Counted from the first letter of the stretch, positions 8,014 to 17,027 are shown. The stretch is 64,000 bases of DNA from Paenibacillus sp. XY044 (GCF_002257645.1 NZ_NQMO01000005.1:496001-560000), one strand, 5' to 3'. Notes: generated from the sequence alone by a model not told the origin. A program made the numbers and translations.

Positions 8014-8472
8014 CCGATTGATCTTCACCGCACGATAAATCTGCTCTACCAGCACCAACCGCATCAGCTGGTGCGGCAGCGTCATGCGCCCGAAGCTCAA
8101 GCGCTGCTGAGCGCGGCGCAGCACCGGATCGGAGAGCCCGTGGCTCCCTCCGATCACGAACACGACATGGCTCGTCCCGTAGGTGCCGAGCCGGTCGATC
8201 TCAGCGGCCAGCTCTTCCGAGCTCCAGAGCTGGCCGCCAATGGCGAGCGCGATCACATGCGCGCTCTCTTTAATGTGCGCGAGGATGCGTTCGCCCTCGC
8301 GCTCCTTTACGATCGACACCTCGGCTTCGCTCAAGGTGTCGGGGGCCTTCTCATCCGCGACCTCCACCATCTGAAACTTAATGTAAGGCGTCAGCCGCTT
8401 AGCGTATTCTTGGATGCCCTGCACCAGATACTTCTCTTTCAGCTTGCCGACGCCGATAATTTGAATCAGCAT
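7993..8472 (-). CDS. rlmH: 23S rRNA (pseudouridine1915-N3)-methyltransferase
   Basis: RlmH methylates pseudouridine 1915 in helix 69 of 23S rRNA, using S-adenosylmethionine. The 159-residue length equals the family norm. The SPOUT knot is visible at the C-terminus: FVIGGSHGLS, LSFGRMTLPHQLMR and the terminal RGEPYHK. The ATG at 8472 (MLIQIIGVGKLK) has GGAGGGG upstream and is preferred over the longer in-frame start at 8502. It follows yyzF as in other Bacillota. Its 3' end doubles as the putative integration site for the accessory DNA at 1-7990. Confidence 0.97.
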   Translation of the reverse strand: MLIQIIGVGKLKEKYLVQGIQEYAKRLTPYIKFQMVEVADEKAPDTLSEAEVSIVKEREGERILAHIKESAHVIALAIGGQLWSSEELAAEIDRLGTYGTSHVVFVIGGSHGLSDPVLRRAQQRLSFGRMTLPHQLMRLVLVEQIYRAVKINRGEPYHK

Positions 8473-8567
8473 GAATACCCCTCCACTCTTTATCCATTCC
8501 ACAATCCTATCTATTCCAGGGCCCTATTTATTCTTCGGAGCCCTATTCCGATTCACTCCCTGAAAGT

Positions 8568-8592
8568 AAAAAAGAGCGTGTCTCCACGCTCT
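8568..8592 (-). terminator. Rho-independent terminator after yyzF
   Basis: Eight-base stem (AGAGCGTG with CACGCTCT, loop TCTC) with a six-T run on the minus strand. It lies 48 bases past the yyzF stop and about 100 bases before the rlmH start, so rlmH probably has its own promoter or depends on readthrough. Confidence 0.75.
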
Positions 8593-8639
8593 CCCCATCG
8601 CTATTCATCTCTTCATAGCATTTCCTGCCGACCCTGCGG

Positions 8640-8807
8640 CTACACGACCAGGAACTTGGCCGGTTGATCGCAGTGCGCGCACTGTACGGGCGGGTCCCAA
8701 TCGGAGAACTCCGTCTCCTTCAGGTCCACGATATCCGGCGCGTCCTCGTACTCGTCGACGAACATATCGATCGCGAGCTCCACATGGTCTTTACAAACGA
8801 CAAACAT
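8640..8807 (-). CDS. yyzF: CxxH/CxxC small protein (YyzF family)
   Basis: A 55-residue protein between rlmH and htrC, the position of yyzF in Bacillus. It carries one CxxH near the N-terminus (C5, H8) and one CxxC near the C-terminus (C43, C46), likely binding one metal ion, with an acidic stretch between. A GAGGGG ribosome site lies about 9 bases before the ATG. Its role is unknown. Confidence 0.88.
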   Translation of the reverse strand: MFVVCKDHVELAIDMFVDEYEDAPDIVDLKETEFSDWDPPVQCAHCDQPAKFLVV

Positions 8808-8920
8808 AGAATGGCATCCCCTCTAAAATTGCACACAATGTACGTATTTCTGGCTGTTGAACATCCGAAAACCTATGGCTCTCATTATATCCGGTTTTGG
8901 ACCGGATCACACGTCCTATT

Positions 8921-10177
8921 TTAGGAATCCGGCTTGTCGGCAAGCTTGACGTCTACGGTCTCCTGCTGGCCTGCCCGGTAGAAGGTGACCTTGAGCATAT
9001 CGCCGATTTTCACATGATCATACAGATACTTCTTCAGCTCCAGCGTAGACTTGATCGGGTCCCCGTTAAATTCCGTAATGACGTCGTTCAGCTTCAGCCC
9101 GGCATCCTTGGCAGGACCGATAGCATCCAGCACGACCACGCCGTCCTTCACGTCAGCCGGAAGCTTCAGCTCCTTACGCTGATCGTCATCCAGTGGAGCG
9201 TACGGGTTGTTCAGGTCCACGGTGTACACGCCCAGATAAGGTCGTGAGATCTTGCCGTCTTTCATCAACTCATCCACCGTCTTCATCACCTGATCGACCG
9301 GGATGGCAAAGCCCAAGCCCTCCACGCCGGCATCGGAAATCTTCATCGTGTTGATGCCGATCACTTTGCCGTTCAGGTCCACCAGCGCACCGCCGCTGTT
9401 GCCTTCATTGATGGCCGCGTCGGTCTGGATCACTTCCTGCTCCCAGTCGTACACGCCGTCCTGGTTCAGCGACACCGGCACAACCCGGTTGGTGTAGCTG
9501 ATAATACCAGACGTCAGCGTATCTCCGAGCCCGAGCGGGTTACCGATGGCGAACACCGTCTCCCCTAGACGAAGCTTCGTAGAATCGCCCATTTCGGCTA
9601 CATCGGTGATATTCTTGTCGTCCACTGAAAGGACGGCGATATCACTCACTTTATCGGTACCGACGAGCGTCGCCTTCTTCATATCCCCGCCGACCGTCAT
9701 CACTTCCAGGTCCTGCGAGCCTTCAATGACGTGGTTATTGGTAATGACATAAGCCTTGCCGTTCGCCTTCTTGAAAATGACCCCCGATCCGAGCGCCGAA
9801 TCCTCCAGGTCGGTCGTTCCCTTCTCCGCGTCCTTCGCGTCCTTATAGTTTACGATACTGACGACGGTCGGGCGAACTTTGGCCGCTGCCTGAACCAGCC
9901 GGTCGAACGGATCTCCGCTGCCGTCCAGCGGGGTCGAATTCACCGCACTGACTGCGGCAAGTTCCCTCGTATGGGAAGGAAGGCCGGTGATGAGGCTGAA
10001 GAGAAGCACCGCTACCACCGCACTGATGACAGAGCTGACCGTCGCCACGAATAATGTGGACGTCCCCCGGCCGCGCCTGCTTCTGCCCCAGACTTTTTGC
10101 GCAGGATAAACTTTGCGAAGGCTTCGCCGCCGTTTGGAAATTTTGGTCGAATAAAAATCGTCACGAAACAGCCCCAT
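8921..10177 (-). CDS. htrC: HtrA-type membrane-anchored serine protease
   Basis: A 418-residue trypsin-like DegP/HtrA protease facing the cell exterior. A basic cytoplasmic N-terminus is followed by one membrane anchor (about residues 41-65). The catalytic triad can be seen as H149 (TNNHV), D179 (SDIAV) and S261 (NEGNSGGA), and a PDZ domain fills about residues 310-410. The ATG at 10177 has GGGGAGAGG upstream; the longer start at 10204 lacks support. It is the protease gene that closes the wal cluster in Bacillota (yyxA/htrC) and is expected to degrade misfolded exported proteins. Confidence 0.93.
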   Translation of the reverse strand: MGLFRDDFYSTKISKRRRSLRKVYPAQKVWGRSRRGRGTSTLFVATVSSVISAVVAVLLFSLITGLPSHTRELAAVSAVNSTPLDGSGDPFDRLVQAAAKVRPTVVSIVNYKDAKDAEKGTTDLEDSALGSGVIFKKANGKAYVITNNHVIEGSQDLEVMTVGGDMKKATLVGTDKVSDIAVLSVDDKNITDVAEMGDSTKLRLGETVFAIGNPLGLGDTLTSGIISYTNRVVPVSLNQDGVYDWEQEVIQTDAAINEGNSGGALVDLNGKVIGINTMKISDAGVEGLGFAIPVDQVMKTVDELMKDGKISRPYLGVYTVDLNNPYAPLDDDQRKELKLPADVKDGVVVLDAIGPAKDAGLKLNDVITEFNGDPIKSTLELKKYLYDHVKIGDMLKVTFYRAGQQETVDVKLADKPDS

Positions 10178-10942
10178 GTGATCCTCTCCCCTTTGTTGTA
10201 ACACATCCCGAAAATCGTGTGAGATTCATCCATACAGACGACTTTGGCGGAAATAAAGTCTTTCATCGCCTATGGCCGATTCTGTATAACTTTTGACGTG
10301 GCGGCATGTTCTTGTAAGCTTCTAACTCGGACTGCCTATATTATTAATAACTGCTTCTAGTACATCAAGGTTGCACGCGGCAGACCCTTTATTTTTTACA
10401 TTACCACATTGGGCTGAATCTAAGCAGCAAATTTGAAGCAACCGAGTGCCTGTCACTCACATATGTATGGGACTCACCCACGTCGATTTCGGATTCTAGA
10501 TAGAATAAAACTAAAGAAATGAATGTTATTGGCCGTATGGGGCCGTTATAACATGTTCAAGGCAAGACTCTAGTTCAATCTATATATATAGAATGAATTA
10601 AAGTTTTTACTTGTCATTCCTTGATCCACGGGGAATAACCGTGTCAAAAATGTGGCTTTCTTTAGTTCAATCTATATAGCACATGAGATTTATTTCATAG
10701 AAACAGGAATGTTTCCAGGATAAACAGACTAGAATAAAAGTAAAACCTGATGAAACTATGAAAATGGGCGAAGCATGACCTGTTTACAGCAGGGTGGACT
10801 CCGTAGTCAAACCCGCTTTCTGCAAGCCCTCGCAGACTTTATTGTAACATAAGTGCGGCGGTTGCCCTAATTTTTTATCGCTTGCGTAATTGGTGGGTTA
10901 TGGAATTGAAATGATGATGAAACGACAAGGAGGAACTGCCTT
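10178..10942. other. Long gene-free interval with repeats and structured RNA potential
   Basis: No gene is seen in about 760 bases between htrC and the small gene at 10943. It contains two copies of TAGTTCAATCTATATA, a hairpin (GAGTG/CACTC near 10444-10458), and a strong nested hairpin at about 10793-10832 (GGGT-GAC/GTC-ACCC inside GCAG/CTGC). The htrC promoter must lie here, but I could not settle on one pair of boxes. Confidence 0.5.
10571..10678. repeat. Pair of 16-bp direct repeats, the first inside an imperfect palindrome
   Basis: TAGTTCAATCTATATA occurs at 10571-10586 and again at 10663-10678. The first copy runs into TATAGAATGAATTAAAG, giving a near-palindrome. TATAGAATGAA followed by a similar tail recurs at 19819-19863 in front of another minus-strand gene, so this is a dispersed element and not local chance. 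Confidence 0.6.
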
Positions 10943-11149
10943 ATGGAACGTTTTCCGTCTTCTATGGATTATGTCAATATGATGGCCAAGCTGGGGGATT
11001 TAAAGGACGAGCACTACCGCAACACCCTTGCCCTAAGCACCATCATCGAGCTGCTCATTGACAAGGGTATTCTCACCCGCGAAGAGGTGGAGAGAAAAGC
11101 GGCGGAGCTAGACGCGTTTATGGCTCACTCACCTTATCCCACGGTGTAG
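10943..11149 (+). CDS. Small conserved-looking protein of unknown function
   Basis: A 68-residue, mostly helical, charged protein (TIIELLIDKGILTREEVERKAAELD). A good Shine-Dalgarno sequence (AAGGAGG) lies 10 bases before the ATG. It is the only plus-strand gene in this part of the core and its last 32 bases overlap the 3' end of walJ, so the two transcripts are antisense at their ends. I do not recognise the family. Confidence 0.7.
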   Translation: MERFPSSMDYVNMMAKLGDLKDEHYRNTLALSTIIELLIDKGILTREEVERKAAELDAFMAHSPYPTV

Positions 11150-11924
11150 GCCGGTCGTAATAGGTGTCGCACAGTTTAAATTCGCTGTCTTTATAAAAGC
11201 ATCCCCGGTCTTCCATCCCGGCACGTACGGTCATTTTCGCCAAATCCATCTGATTGTGGTCCCGGCTTAAATGCGCCAGATAGGTGCGCTTCAGGTCTCC
11301 GGTCAGCAGTTCACTCATCGCCTCGCCTGCGGCATCGTTGGACAAGTGCCCGAGGTCGCCCAGAATGCGGCGCTTGGTGTTCCACGGATACCGGCCCATC
11401 CGGAGCATCTCGATATCGTGATTAGCCTCCAGCACCAGCACATCTGAGCCGCTGATGGCCTGCTTCACCTTATCGCTCATATAGCCCAGGTCCGTGGCCA
11501 CGCTCAGCTTCTCGTCACCGTCGTAGAAGCAGTAGCCCACCGGCTCTGCCGCGTCATGCGAGATTTGAAAAGATTCCACCCGCAGCGATCCGAAGTCCCG
11601 CACCTCGCCACTGTCCATCACGATGCGTTTCTCCTCGGCGATTTTGCCGACGGACTTGTTGATCGCCTCCCATGTCTTCTCGTTAGCATAGATCGGCAGG
11701 TCGTATTTGCGGGCCACGGCACCGAGCCCTTTAATATGGTCGGAATGCTCATGGGTGACGAGAATTCCGTCAAGTTCCTCTCCCGACAGCTCCCGCTGCT
11801 CCATCAACTCGTCAATCCGCTTGGCGCTAAGCCCGGCATCAATGATCAACGTCGTGTCTTCGTTTCTGACCACGGTTGCGTTTCCCGTCGAACCGCTCGA
11901 CAGGACAGTAAAAGATATGCCCAT
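11118..11924 (-). CDS. walJ: MBL-fold exonuclease/regulator WalJ
   Basis: A 268-residue metallo-beta-lactamase-fold protein with VTHEHSDHIKG metal ligands near residue 55, matching WalJ (YycJ), the last gene of the walRKHIJ cluster. Relatives have 5'-3' DNA exonuclease activity and a link to mismatch repair and cell-division timing. Its ATG overlaps the stop of walI (TAATG), indicating translational coupling. Its 3' end overlaps the convergent small gene at 10943-11149. Confidence 0.93.
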   Translation of the reverse strand: MGISFTVLSSGSTGNATVVRNEDTTLIIDAGLSAKRIDELMEQRELSGEELDGILVTHEHSDHIKGLGAVARKYDLPIYANEKTWEAINKSVGKIAEEKRIVMDSGEVRDFGSLRVESFQISHDAAEPVGYCFYDGDEKLSVATDLGYMSDKVKQAISGSDVLVLEANHDIEMLRMGRYPWNTKRRILGDLGHLSNDAAGEAMSELLTGDLKRTYLAHLSRDHNQMDLAKMTVRAGMEDRGCFYKDSEFKLCDTYYDRPTPWDKVSEP

Positions 11925-12727
11925 TATCCCTGCTCCTTTCCCTCTTCACTCTTGGGGCTGTTCACGGTCACGTCACCGCTGATCCCCTGTACGTAATAGA
12001 CTTCCCCGCTCTCCAGCGTAAACCGCCATGATGGCGCAGCCACCTGGCTCTCCGAGTTAAATACTTGGCCGTAATAGCCGAGCTGAATATCCTTAATGGC
12101 CGAACCTTCCGGGATAAAAGCATCCACAAGCCGTTTCAACGCACCGGATGCCGGTAAAATCTTCTGCTCCTGCTCGTCCCCCATCGGGGCGATTTCCACC
12201 AGTGACTGGCGGTACGACACGATTTTCTGCTCGCTGTAGTACAGCTCGAGCTGATCGTTGAACAGCGGCCATTTGCCGTCCACCAGCGTATGCAGCACGA
12301 AGCGGCCCGCGGCACCGGCAACCTTGACCCGTTCCAGCTCCGAATTCGTCATTTCCTGACTCGCCTGCGGGTCATACCGGTAGTTGCCGAACTCGGGAAT
12401 CTGGTCACCCATGGCTTCCACCAGGTCGGTGTCCATAAAGATCAGCTTGCTCTCGACCGGCTTCTTCAGCGTGACCGGCTTACCGATGCTTTCCCCGCTG
12501 AGGTAGTGGTAGGAGATTTTGGGCAGCGCGGGCGTCATGCTCGGAATCGGGCACAGCAGCTGAATCGATTTTTCCTCCATCGCCTTCTGCGTACTGTCCG
12601 CCAGGGAGGCAAAGTCCAGATTGGTGTCCGCCTGTTCGCGCACGTCGGCCCACAGCTGATAGCCCAGCACGAGGTTCAACAGCAAAAAAGCGTAAATCAG
12701 CACGTTTTTGGCCCTTCCCCAATCCAT
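11924..12727 (-). CDS. walI: WalK regulatory membrane protein WalI
   Basis: A 267-residue protein with one N-terminal membrane helix (NVLIYAFLLLNLVLGYQL) and a large extracytoplasmic domain of the YycI type. In Bacillus it works with WalH to modulate the WalK kinase in the membrane. The ATG at 12727 (MDWGRAKN) has AAAGGAGG upstream; the ORF could start at 12760 but without a ribosome site. It is translationally coupled to walJ. A 255-base gap separates it from walH, unlike the tight overlaps of its neighbours. Confidence 0.9.
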   Translation of the reverse strand: MDWGRAKNVLIYAFLLLNLVLGYQLWADVREQADTNLDFASLADSTQKAMEEKSIQLLCPIPSMTPALPKISYHYLSGESIGKPVTLKKPVESKLIFMDTDLVEAMGDQIPEFGNYRYDPQASQEMTNSELERVKVAGAAGRFVLHTLVDGKWPLFNDQLELYYSEQKIVSYRQSLVEIAPMGDEQEQKILPASGALKRLVDAFIPEGSAIKDIQLGYYGQVFNSESQVAAPSWRFTLESGEVYYVQGISGDVTVNSPKSEEGKEQG

Positions 12728-12756
12728 CCCTTGCCCTCCTTTTACCCGAAATTGGA

Positions 12757-12912
12757 TCAAGCCTTGTTTCCCAAAACTTCAGCTAGCCCGGGGTCTTTCC
12801 CATCGTTATGAAAATGGAGCTGCGCTCCTTCCGAATAAACCTTCGTATCTTGATGCTGCGTCCGGTATAGCTCATCTTTTGCAGTAGTCAAATTAGGATT
12901 GCCAAGCAGCAT
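12757..12912 (-). CDS. Possible small protein between walH and walI
   Basis: A 51-codon minus-strand ORF in the walH-walI gap. It begins MLLGNPNLTTAKDELYRTQH and ends with EVLGNKA. A plausible Shine-Dalgarno sequence (AAGGTGGGAG) lies about 9 bases upstream, and its stop lies 30 bases before the walI start. The composition is hydrophilic with no membrane helix, and I recognise no family. It could be a real wal-operon microprotein or chance, since the gap also holds a GGAGC/GCTCC stem. Confidence 0.4.
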   Translation of the reverse strand: MLLGNPNLTTAKDELYRTQHQDTKVYSEGAQLHFHNDGKDPGLAEVLGNKA

Positions 12913-12982
12913 TTCCGGCTACTCCCACCTTACGCCACACTTTTCCATAGGTCAACCTGAATCATGCCAAGGATGGCGTCCT

Positions 12983-14269
12983 TTAATGGATCACCGTCAC
13001 GGCTCCGCTCTCCTGCTTCACCGCCCAGACCGGCGTCAGCTTCAGACCCGTTCCAGTCTTGGTCAGCACCGGCAAATACGCCGGATACAAATCCTCAATC
13101 GCCGAACCCTTGGCAATCTGACTCAGTTTCTCCTTGAGCCCGGCACCGCCCGGCAGCTTCACCATCGTCTTATGCTGCTCCCCGGATTTCATATAGATCA
13201 GGGACCGCTCATAGGCCGAAACGGTTCCCTGCTGCAGGTTCAACCGGATCGTGCCGTAATGGAAATTGAGCGTGTCCAGGATCGGATAAGCGCCGTAATA
13301 CTGCTGAAACACGATTTGGCTCCGGTCCTCTCCAGTACCGGACTGGCCGAGCCGGTATGTCCCGTTCCAGCCGCCATGCTCGTTAACGAAATCAACGGCC
13401 GCCAGCGCATCCTTCCCGGCGCTGCTCTCACCCGCCGGCGGCGCGGCCGGATCGGTGTAGCTGATCCATTTCTGTTCCTGCCGCACCTGGAGGCTCCGCT
13501 TACTGTCCGTATAAATCTCCGATCCGTCCTTTTCCTGGATGTACCGCGTAATGCCGGGATCGAAGAAGAGGCTCTGCTGCATCTGCTCCACCGTATAGAC
13601 CCCGATATTGACCTCGGCCTCCACCATCTGGACGGACGACTCCGGCACATAATACTTCCCGCCTGCCTCGGAGGAGTAGGCCGTCCATTCTTTTCCGAAA
13701 TCAACATGCTGCTGCACGTCCTGCACCGTCAGGTCGACTTTGCCGGCTTCATAGACGACGTCGCCTTCGGTACTGAAAAACATCGCATGCGTCTTGGAAT
13801 CGTTCGGCGACGTGTAAATCCAGATCCGGTCGATCCGCTCGGCTTCAAACAGCGAATCCGGCGCGATCTGCATGACGCGCTGGAGCAGCGATACCGGGAT
13901 GCCCGACCCGAAGGTCAGTTCGATGCCGGGATCCTCGCTCCTAATCTTGTTCCAGTCCGTGTTCTCCACCGGGCGGCGCTGGAAGCTCTCGAAGCTGCGT
14001 CCTTTCAGACGCGAGTAAATCAAGTTATAGAACGTAGAGTTCGGGTAGAAGACCGTGTGCTTGCCTTCTCCCATATGAATCAGCATCTTATCCGGATAAA
14101 TCAGGTTCTCGGCACTCTCCTCCGGTCCCATATTGTCCGTTTTGATATAATTGTTCTCCGTTTTGGCGATCGAGTCCCCTCCCGGCAGCCGGTAAATCAG
14201 ATAATAACTCTGCACCAGGCTGCCGGCAACGAGCAGCGCCAGCAGGATCGATTTCATCTTCTCCTTCAT
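12983..14269 (-). CDS. walH: WalK regulatory membrane protein WalH
   Basis: A 428-residue YycH-family protein. It has an N-terminal membrane helix (KSILLALLVAGSLVQSYYLIY) and a long extracytoplasmic region, ending in the LTPVWAVK segment typical of the domain. It is slightly shorter than the roughly 450 residues of the Bacillus protein. Its ATG overlaps the walK stop by four bases (ATGA). Expected role: together with WalI it binds WalK in the membrane and tunes its activity. Confidence 0.92.
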   Translation of the reverse strand: MKEKMKSILLALLVAGSLVQSYYLIYRLPGGDSIAKTENNYIKTDNMGPEESAENLIYPDKMLIHMGEGKHTVFYPNSTFYNLIYSRLKGRSFESFQRRPVENTDWNKIRSEDPGIELTFGSGIPVSLLQRVMQIAPDSLFEAERIDRIWIYTSPNDSKTHAMFFSTEGDVVYEAGKVDLTVQDVQQHVDFGKEWTAYSSEAGGKYYVPESSVQMVEAEVNIGVYTVEQMQQSLFFDPGITRYIQEKDGSEIYTDSKRSLQVRQEQKWISYTDPAAPPAGESSAGKDALAAVDFVNEHGGWNGTYRLGQSGTGEDRSQIVFQQYYGAYPILDTLNFHYGTIRLNLQQGTVSAYERSLIYMKSGEQHKTMVKLPGGAGLKEKLSQIAKGSAIEDLYPAYLPVLTKTGTGLKLTPVWAVKQESGAVTVIH

Positions 14270-16104
14270 GAGGCGCTCCCCCCTTCGTCACTCAGAGGCA
14301 GCGTAAACGTTACCTTCGTGCCCTGCCCCAGCTCCGACTGAAGGGAGATGGTGCCGCCGTGGGCGAGCACGATCTCGCGGGCGATGGACAATCCGAGGCC
14401 GGTGCCGCCCATATTGCGGGAACGGGCCTTGTCTACCCGGTAGAAGCGCTCGAAGATCCGGTCCAGGTCCTTCTTCGGAATGCCGATGCCGGTATCCTGC
14501 ACCGATATGGCGAGCAGGCGGCCTTCGGTTAACGCCGCTTCCATCGTGATGCTTCCGCCGGACGGCGTATATTTCAGCGCATTGGATACGAGGTTGTCGA
14601 GCACCTGATCGATCTGGTCCCGGTCGAACGGCGCCTTCTGGACACCTTCCTCCACGCGAACTGCCGCTTGAATGCCCTTCTGCCGCATTTGAAAAGAAAA
14701 CCGGTCGGACACGTCCTCCAGCATTTCCAGCACATCGGTCGGCTGCTTGCGCAGCAGCGCTTCCTTGTTGTCCAGCCTGGACAGATGGAGCAGGTCCGTC
14801 ACGAGGCGGATCATCCGCTCCGTTTCGTTCTGGATGACCCCGACAAACCGCGCCGCCAGCGGCGGATCGTCCAGGGCACCGTCATCCAGCGCTTCGGTGT
14901 AGCTCTTGATCGTCGTGAGCGGCGTGCGCAGCTCATGCGACACGTTCGCCACGAACTCACGGCGTGACGCCTCGAGCTTCTCCTGCTCCGTCACGTCCTG
15001 AAGTACCGCGATCGTGCCCGTGATGCCGAATTCGCGGCGGTGAATCGGTGTAAAGGTTACGCGCACCATATAATGGCGCGATTTCTCCTTTTCCTCTTCC
15101 GGACTGATTTGCAGCAGCATCGTCACGTAAGTCCCTTCCGTGAACGTATCCGCCTGCTCCGGCGTCAGCCCGAGCACTTGAGCGATATCGCTTCCCGCCA
15201 GCTCATCCTCGTCGACGCCCAGAATCGCTCCGGCACGGCGGTTCATCAGAATGACCTTGCCGGCGTCATCCGTCGCGATCACGCCGTCGCTCATGTTCGT
15301 CAGGATCGAAGCGAGCTTTTCCTTCTCCTCTTCGTTCTGAATCAGCGCTTCGCGCAGCCGTGAAGTCATATAGTTAAACGCCTCGCTGAGCTGGCCGATT
15401 TCATCGTTGCCGAATACGGGCATTTTCTGGTCGAAGCTGCCCTCGGCCACAGCGGTGGCGTGGTTGGTCATTTCCTTGATCGGGTGAGTGATCGTATGAG
15501 CCAGAATGACGCCGAGCACGCAGGTCATCCCCAGCGCCAGCAGGATGCCGGAGATAAAAATATTGTTCACCCGGCCCATCGTGTCGTAAAGCTCCTTCAT
15601 CGAAGCGACGATGTAGATGGCACCCACAATTTTCCCATTGTTCATGACCGGCTTCGCGACGACCTTCTTTCGCACATTGTCTTCATCGATGACATATTCC
15701 TCATTGTCCTTGATGCCCTGCAGCGCCCGGCTCACAACCGTCTGCGTGTTCTTCTTCCCGACATAGTCCGCATGCGACGGGTAAGACGTGATCAGCACCT
15801 TGCCGCTGGCGTCAAGCACCTGAATCTCCGCCCCATTCAGATTGAACAGGTTGTTGACGATCGCCCCCAGGCTCTCCACCGGATTGTTTTCTCCCGTGTC
15901 CCCGGTGCCGCCCAGCTTATCCGCCGCAAGCACCGACAGCAGCTCGGCCCGCTCCTGCAAGTCCTTCGTAAAGTTGCTGGTCAGGGAATTTTTCATCGCG
16001 CTGACAAAATACACCCCGATCAGCTGCATCGCGATCAGAATGAGCAGCACATAAATGATGATCAGCTTCGCCTGAATCGTGCGGAAAAAGGAGGGCCATT
16101 TCAT
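14266..16104 (-). CDS. walK: Sensor histidine kinase WalK
   Basis: A 612-residue essential kinase controlling cell-wall metabolism. In order: membrane helix 1 (about 13-36), an extracytoplasmic sensor (about 37-180), membrane helix 2 (about 182-204), HAMP, a PAS domain (about 262-370), the phospho-acceptor histidine H390 in VSHELRTPL, and an ATPase domain with the DTGIGIP and GTGLGL boxes. The ATG directly follows the walR stop. It phosphorylates WalR. Confidence 0.97.
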   Translation of the reverse strand: MKWPSFFRTIQAKLIIIYVLLILIAMQLIGVYFVSAMKNSLTSNFTKDLQERAELLSVLAADKLGGTGDTGENNPVESLGAIVNNLFNLNGAEIQVLDASGKVLITSYPSHADYVGKKNTQTVVSRALQGIKDNEEYVIDEDNVRKKVVAKPVMNNGKIVGAIYIVASMKELYDTMGRVNNIFISGILLALGMTCVLGVILAHTITHPIKEMTNHATAVAEGSFDQKMPVFGNDEIGQLSEAFNYMTSRLREALIQNEEEKEKLASILTNMSDGVIATDDAGKVILMNRRAGAILGVDEDELAGSDIAQVLGLTPEQADTFTEGTYVTMLLQISPEEEKEKSRHYMVRVTFTPIHRREFGITGTIAVLQDVTEQEKLEASRREFVANVSHELRTPLTTIKSYTEALDDGALDDPPLAARFVGVIQNETERMIRLVTDLLHLSRLDNKEALLRKQPTDVLEMLEDVSDRFSFQMRQKGIQAAVRVEEGVQKAPFDRDQIDQVLDNLVSNALKYTPSGGSITMEAALTEGRLLAISVQDTGIGIPKKDLDRIFERFYRVDKARSRNMGGTGLGLSIAREIVLAHGGTISLQSELGQGTKVTFTLPLSDEGGSAS

Positions 16105-16839
16105 TTACAGGCCTCCGTTTTTGGGGCTCCGCATGACGTAACCTAGCCCCCTCCGGGTAAGGATGTATTCCGGCTTGCTCGGATTCTCCTCGATTTTCTC
16201 ACGCAGGCGCCGGATCGTCACATCGACGGTACGAACATCGCCGAAGTATTCGAACCCCCATACCGCCTGGAGCAGATGCTCCCGCGTCATGACTTTGCCC
16301 GCATTTTTGGCTAAATAATACAGCAGCTCGTACTCCCGGTGCGTCAGATCCAGCGCTTCGCCGTCCTTGTACACCAAATACATATCCGTATCGATAAACA
16401 GGCTGAACAGCTGCACGCCCTGCTTAGCCGTTTCCGCGGCAGGCGCGGCGGCCGCTTCCGTACCACCCGGCTTGTTCTGGCGCCGCATTTGCGCTTTGAC
16501 CCGGGCCAGCAGCTCGCGCGTGCTGAACGGCTTGGTGACATAGTCATCCGCCCCAAGCTCCAGGCCCAGCACCTTGTCGATCTCCTCGTCCTTGGCCGTC
16601 AGCATAATGATCGGCAGCTCCATCCCGGCGGCGCGCACCTCGCGGCACACGTCCATGCCGTCCTTGCCGGGCAGCATCAGATCCAGCAGCATCAGGTCCG
16701 GCTGCGCAGACAAGGCCATTTCCACGGCGCTGACGCCGTCAAAGGTACAGATGACCTCGTACCCCTCTTTTTCCAAATTAAATTTCAAAATATCGGCAAT
16801 CGGCTGTTCATCATCCACGACCAAAATGGTTCCCTGCAT
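16105..16839 (-). CDS. walR: OmpR-family response regulator WalR
   Basis: A 244-residue essential regulator. The receiver domain has the acidic pair D9/D10, the phosphorylated D53 and K103, and the C-terminal winged helix ends with ILTRRGLGYVMR. An alanine- and proline-rich linker (about residues 123-141) makes it slightly longer than the Bacillus protein. It is the first gene of walRKHIJ. It binds paired TGTWAH half-sites; one such pair lies in front of the M23 peptidase gene just upstream (18743-18759). Confidence 0.97.
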   Translation of the reverse strand: MQGTILVVDDEQPIADILKFNLEKEGYEVICTFDGVSAVEMALSAQPDLMLLDLMLPGKDGMDVCREVRAAGMELPIIMLTAKDEEIDKVLGLELGADDYVTKPFSTRELLARVKAQMRRQNKPGGTEAAAAPAAETAKQGVQLFSLFIDTDMYLVYKDGEALDLTHREYELLYYLAKNAGKVMTREHLLQAVWGFEYFGDVRTVDVTIRRLREKIEENPSKPEYILTRRGLGYVMRSPKNGGL

Positions 16840-16890
16840 CGGCTGACCCCACCTCGTTTTCTCTCCGTACTTATTGAAACTGTCCTTTTT

Positions 16891-16918
16891 ATTCTACCAT
16901 ACCTGGAAGCCCGTCACA
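16891..16918 (-). promoter_or_regulatory. Likely walR operon promoter
   Basis: Minus-strand -10 TAGAAT (16891-16896) and a modest -35 TGTGAC (16913-16918) are separated by 16 bases, about 50 bases ahead of the walR start. The -35 match is weak. Confidence 0.5.
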
Positions 16919-16993
16919 TCCCGCATAACCGCAGTTTTGACAGTAATCCTTTCCTTTTCATGAAAATTTCTTGCAAACCTTCGCTCATGACAT

Positions 16994-17027
16994 AAAAAAA
17001 GCACAGCCTCCCTCAGGAGACCATGCT
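16994..17027 (-). terminator. Terminator after the M23 peptidase gene
   Basis: A 12-pair stem (three G-U pairs in RNA) with loop TGAG is followed by a run of seven T on the minus strand, about 60 bases past the stop at 17087. Confidence 0.8.

Noticed and set aside
10746..10790. CTGATGA followed by CGAA, resembling a hammerhead ribozyme core
   Set aside because: No stem II pairing can be drawn between the two conserved pieces and the flanking stems I and III are absent.
12899..14341. Long plus-strand open frame of about 480 codons opposite walH
   Set aside because: It is the antisense shadow of walH: no ribosome site, Arg/His/Leu-rich composition and no recognisable domain, while the minus-strand frame matches a known family.
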